DNA of 7,801 nucleotides from an uncultured Neomegalonema sp. (GTDB lineage Bacteria > Pseudomonadota > Alphaproteobacteria > Rhodobacterales > Rhodobacteraceae), in assembly GCA_937958345.1 (NCBI GenBank), contig CALGNW010000178.1:1-7801 (forward strand), read 5' to 3'. The position numbers were made by a program, and so were the translations under genes. The notes under the pieces are model-generated. The model had not been told where the DNA came from and ran no database searches. It saw nothing but the letters and a program-made list of their open reading frames with translations. Of this stretch, positions 6,881 through 7,801 are shown piece by piece. How positions within the stretch are numbered: position 1 is the stretch's first letter; the number at the start of each line of letters is the position of its first letter.

Positions 6881-7390
6881 CTCTTGGCGCTTAGAGAGCG
6901 CGACTCTCGCCACGTCGCGTCGGTCCTGAATTTCATCAATCAACTCAACAGCACTACGAATTGAATCTGAAACTACTAATCGATCTACTTCATCCAAAGC
7001 GGAAAATGCTATGGATTCCTCTATCAATTTCAGCAATTCGAACTTTTCATCTATCGACATCAAGTTTAGCATTAGTACGAAAGCATCATCAACTTGTGTT
7101 ATTCGAAACCTAGGATGCGCCTCGATAATTTTTGCGACATCCGACTCTGAATATCCACGTTGGAGGTCTTCCATCGTGAACGGGGCGACGGCGGCAATCT
7201 TGGCAAGGGTGTAGTCTTCCGCTCGCCTTGTGCCGTTCTCATAAGCTGAAAGCGCCGAGCGAGAAATCCCCACGCGTGATGCGAACTCTGCTTGAGACTG
7301 ATCTCCGCGCGCACGTCGAATAATTTCGCCAATTCGCTTCAGCCGCACATCGTCAGATTTTTCAGTTGACACAAATTCTACTTTCGACAC
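6869..7390 (-). CDS. XRE-family HTH repressor, probable prophage immunity repressor
   Basis: A 173-residue DNA-binding protein with an N-terminal Cro/C1-type helix-turn-helix at residues 20-66. QAEFASRVG is helix 2, SRSALSAYE (43-51) is the recognition helix, and ENGTRR is the usual loop after it. The C-terminal half (about 85-165) is acidic and mostly helical by eye, likely for oligomerisation; no catalytic Ser/Lys (LexA-like) autoprotease signature stands out. The start is GTG 7390. No Shine-Dalgarno is visible and the -10-like TATAAAT ends only 12 nt upstream, so the mRNA may be nearly leaderless. An in-frame GTG at codon 7 is an alternative. It is divergent from the gp16-like gene, as expected for a repressor controlling phage early genes, and is probably autoregulated through the dyad at 7394-7420. 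The stop lies inside an ATTGCGGACC repeat, so the C-terminus may have been reshaped by recombination. Confidence 0.85.
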   Translation of the reverse strand: MSKVEFVSTEKSDDVRLKRIGEIIRRARGDQSQAEFASRVGISRSALSAYENGTRRAEDYTLAKIAAVAPFTMEDLQRGYSESDVAKIIEAHPRFRITQVDDAFVLMLNLMSIDEKFELLKLIEESIAFSALDEVDRLVVSDSIRSAVELIDEIQDRRDVARVALSKRQEGPQ

Positions 7391-7413
7391 AATTGCTACA
7401 GAATTTATACAAT
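7366..7413 (+). promoter_or_regulatory. Rightward early promoter candidates of the prophage-like region
   Basis: Two overlapping sigma70-like options face right. The first is TCGACA (7384-7389), 18-nt spacer, TACAAT (7408-7413). The second is TTGACA (7366-7371), a perfect -35, with a 16-nt spacer and CACAAT (7388-7393). Both start within the 5' end of the divergent repressor gene and overlap the dyad at 7394-7420, so a repressor bound there would block them. Confidence 0.45.
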
Positions 7414-7420
7414 AGTAGCA
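7394..7420. promoter_or_regulatory. Candidate repressor operator and leftward -10
   Basis: TGCTAC (7394-7399) and GTAGCA (7415-7420) are perfect inverted 6-mers separated by 15 bp, or about two helical turns between half-site centres. Between them, the minus strand carries a -10-like TATAAAT (7409 to 7403) for the repressor gene, and the plus strand carries TACAAT for the rightward genes. A dimeric XRE repressor bound here could control both directions. Confidence 0.45.
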
Positions 7421-7429
7421 GGGCGACGT

Positions 7430-7642
7430 ATGGCGGTCGCTGGCAAATCTCGGGCGAAGGTTAAGGCAGGGTTCGAGGCGCGGGGCGAGACCCTGCGAGG
7501 TTGGGCCGAGTGACGAGGTTACAAACCAGCGCTAGTTTACGCGGTTATGTCCGGCCGCATTAAAGGGAACAGGGGCAAGGCGCATCACATAGCCGTCGAA
7601 TTGGGATTGAAACCAGCGCCTAAGTCGCCGGATTTACTCTAA
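7430..7642 (+). pseudogene. BcepMu gp16-like small phage HTH gene with in-frame TGA
   Basis: The frame from ATG 7430 encodes 70 codons plus TAA (7640-7642), interrupted once by TGA at codon 28 (7511-7513). On both sides the same frame reads like the small DNA-binding proteins of Mu-like phages (BcepMu gp16 family). Before the stop it reads EARGETLRGWAE; after it, RGYKPALVYAVMSGRIKGNR and AHHIAVELGLKPAP. The conserved pattern GxxxxxWAxxxGYxxxLVYxVxxGxxxxxRGxxHxIAVxLGLK is kept, so the TGA most simply arose from CGA (Arg) by one C-to-T change. AGGG at 7420-7423 gives a plausible ribosome binding site six nt from the ATG. In Mu-like phages a small regulator of this position (Ner) is the first gene divergent from the repressor. 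The family is recognised from memory of its motifs, not searched. A sequencing error at one base is the main alternative. Confidence 0.65.
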
Positions 7643-7801
7643 TGTCTCGTGCATATATTGCGACACTTGAATTCGCTGATGTCGCGGGAATCTCAATACG
7701 AAAAGCGCGTTCGGCGCTAGCCGATTGCCTTTGCGGAGGGACTTGTGTAAATCCCGGAGTAAAATAGGTCAGCAGAAACGGTGGGAATGTTTGCCGGCCG
7801 T
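7642..7801 (+). pseudogene. Mu-type transposase N-terminal fragment with in-frame TAG
   Basis: ATG 7642 overlaps the preceding TAA by one base (TAATG), typical of phage early genes. The frame runs 41 codons to TAG (7765-7767) and then stays open to the window end. The first part (IATLEFADVAGISIRKARSA) looks like the N-terminal helix-turn-helix of transposases of Mu-like phages. The part around the stop (GGTCVNPGVK, then VSRNGGNVCRP) loosely follows the W-R-G-x-x-L-x-V-x-x-V-x-G-R-G-G-x-x-G pattern seen after that domain. TAG may come from CAG or TGG by one change, and other expected residues (for example the Trp) are also lost. This suggests a decayed gene rather than a real 41-residue protein. 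Identity depends mostly on position and pattern, so a small unrelated ORF remains possible. Confidence 0.42.

Larger units (their letters stand above)
6797..7801. mobile_element. Probable decayed Mu-like transposable prophage, left-end region
   Basis: The layout matches the immunity and early region of Mu-like phages: end-proximal repeats, a leftward repressor gene, a divergent small HTH gene, then a transposase start overlapping its stop. The small HTH gene resembles the BcepMu gp16 family, and both rightward genes have nonsense codons. The DNA is visibly more A+T-rich than the cobalamin and P450 genes. The left boundary is uncertain and may lie anywhere from about 6606 to 6868. The rest of the element would be to the right of the window. 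No 5-bp target duplication can be checked because the right end is not seen. Confidence 0.5.

Noticed and set aside
7511..7767. Stop-codon recoding by the phage
   Set aside because: Two different stops (TGA and TAG) would both need recoding, Trp is encoded normally by TGG nearby, and the expected residue at the TGA is Arg-like. Simple decay explains the data better.

Overview
The window looks like chromosomal DNA from an alphaproteobacterium, most likely a marine Rhodobacterales (Roseobacter-type) species. This rests on the aerobic (CobN-type) cobalamin route, the gene mix and the moderately GC-rich coding style. It is inferred from protein features seen by eye, not from a database search.

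Region 1 (1-2570) is the 3' two thirds of cobN, the large subunit of the aerobic cobaltochelatase; its N-terminus lies outside the window. After a 151-nt gap with two dyad-symmetric elements and a possible promoter, a second same-strand run of genes begins. It holds an Ala/Pro-rich lipoprotein of unknown function (2722-3717), cobO, the corrinoid adenosyltransferase (3747-4361), a KdsB-like CMP-Kdo synthetase (4363-5154, one base after cobO) and a soluble cytochrome P450 (5196-6572). cobN and cobO act in neighbouring steps of B12 synthesis: cobalt insertion, then (after cobalt reduction) adenosylation. The lipoprotein, KdsB and P450 have no known place in that pathway and may simply share transcription.

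Region 2 (about 6573-6868) has no gene I can support. It holds two small hairpins after the P450, an unassigned stretch of about 190 bp, a perfect 14-bp palindrome and three copies of the 10-mer ATTGCGGACC. The last copy encodes the C-terminus and stop of the next gene.

Region 3 (6869-7801) is more A+T-rich and has the layout of the left-end immunity region of a Mu-like transposable prophage. A leftward XRE-type repressor gene is divergent from a rightward gene resembling the BcepMu gp16 family of small phage HTH proteins, which is followed by a stop/start-overlapping ORF that looks like the N-terminus of a Mu-type transposase. Both rightward genes carry an in-frame nonsense codon (TGA, then TAG) with recognisable coding on either side, so the element appears to be decaying while its repressor ORF is intact. 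The divergent promoter region has a 6-bp dyad (TGCTAC-N15-GTAGCA) that could be the repressor operator. This prophage relic is the most unusual part of the window. I see no tRNA, rRNA, CRISPR array or complete insertion sequence.
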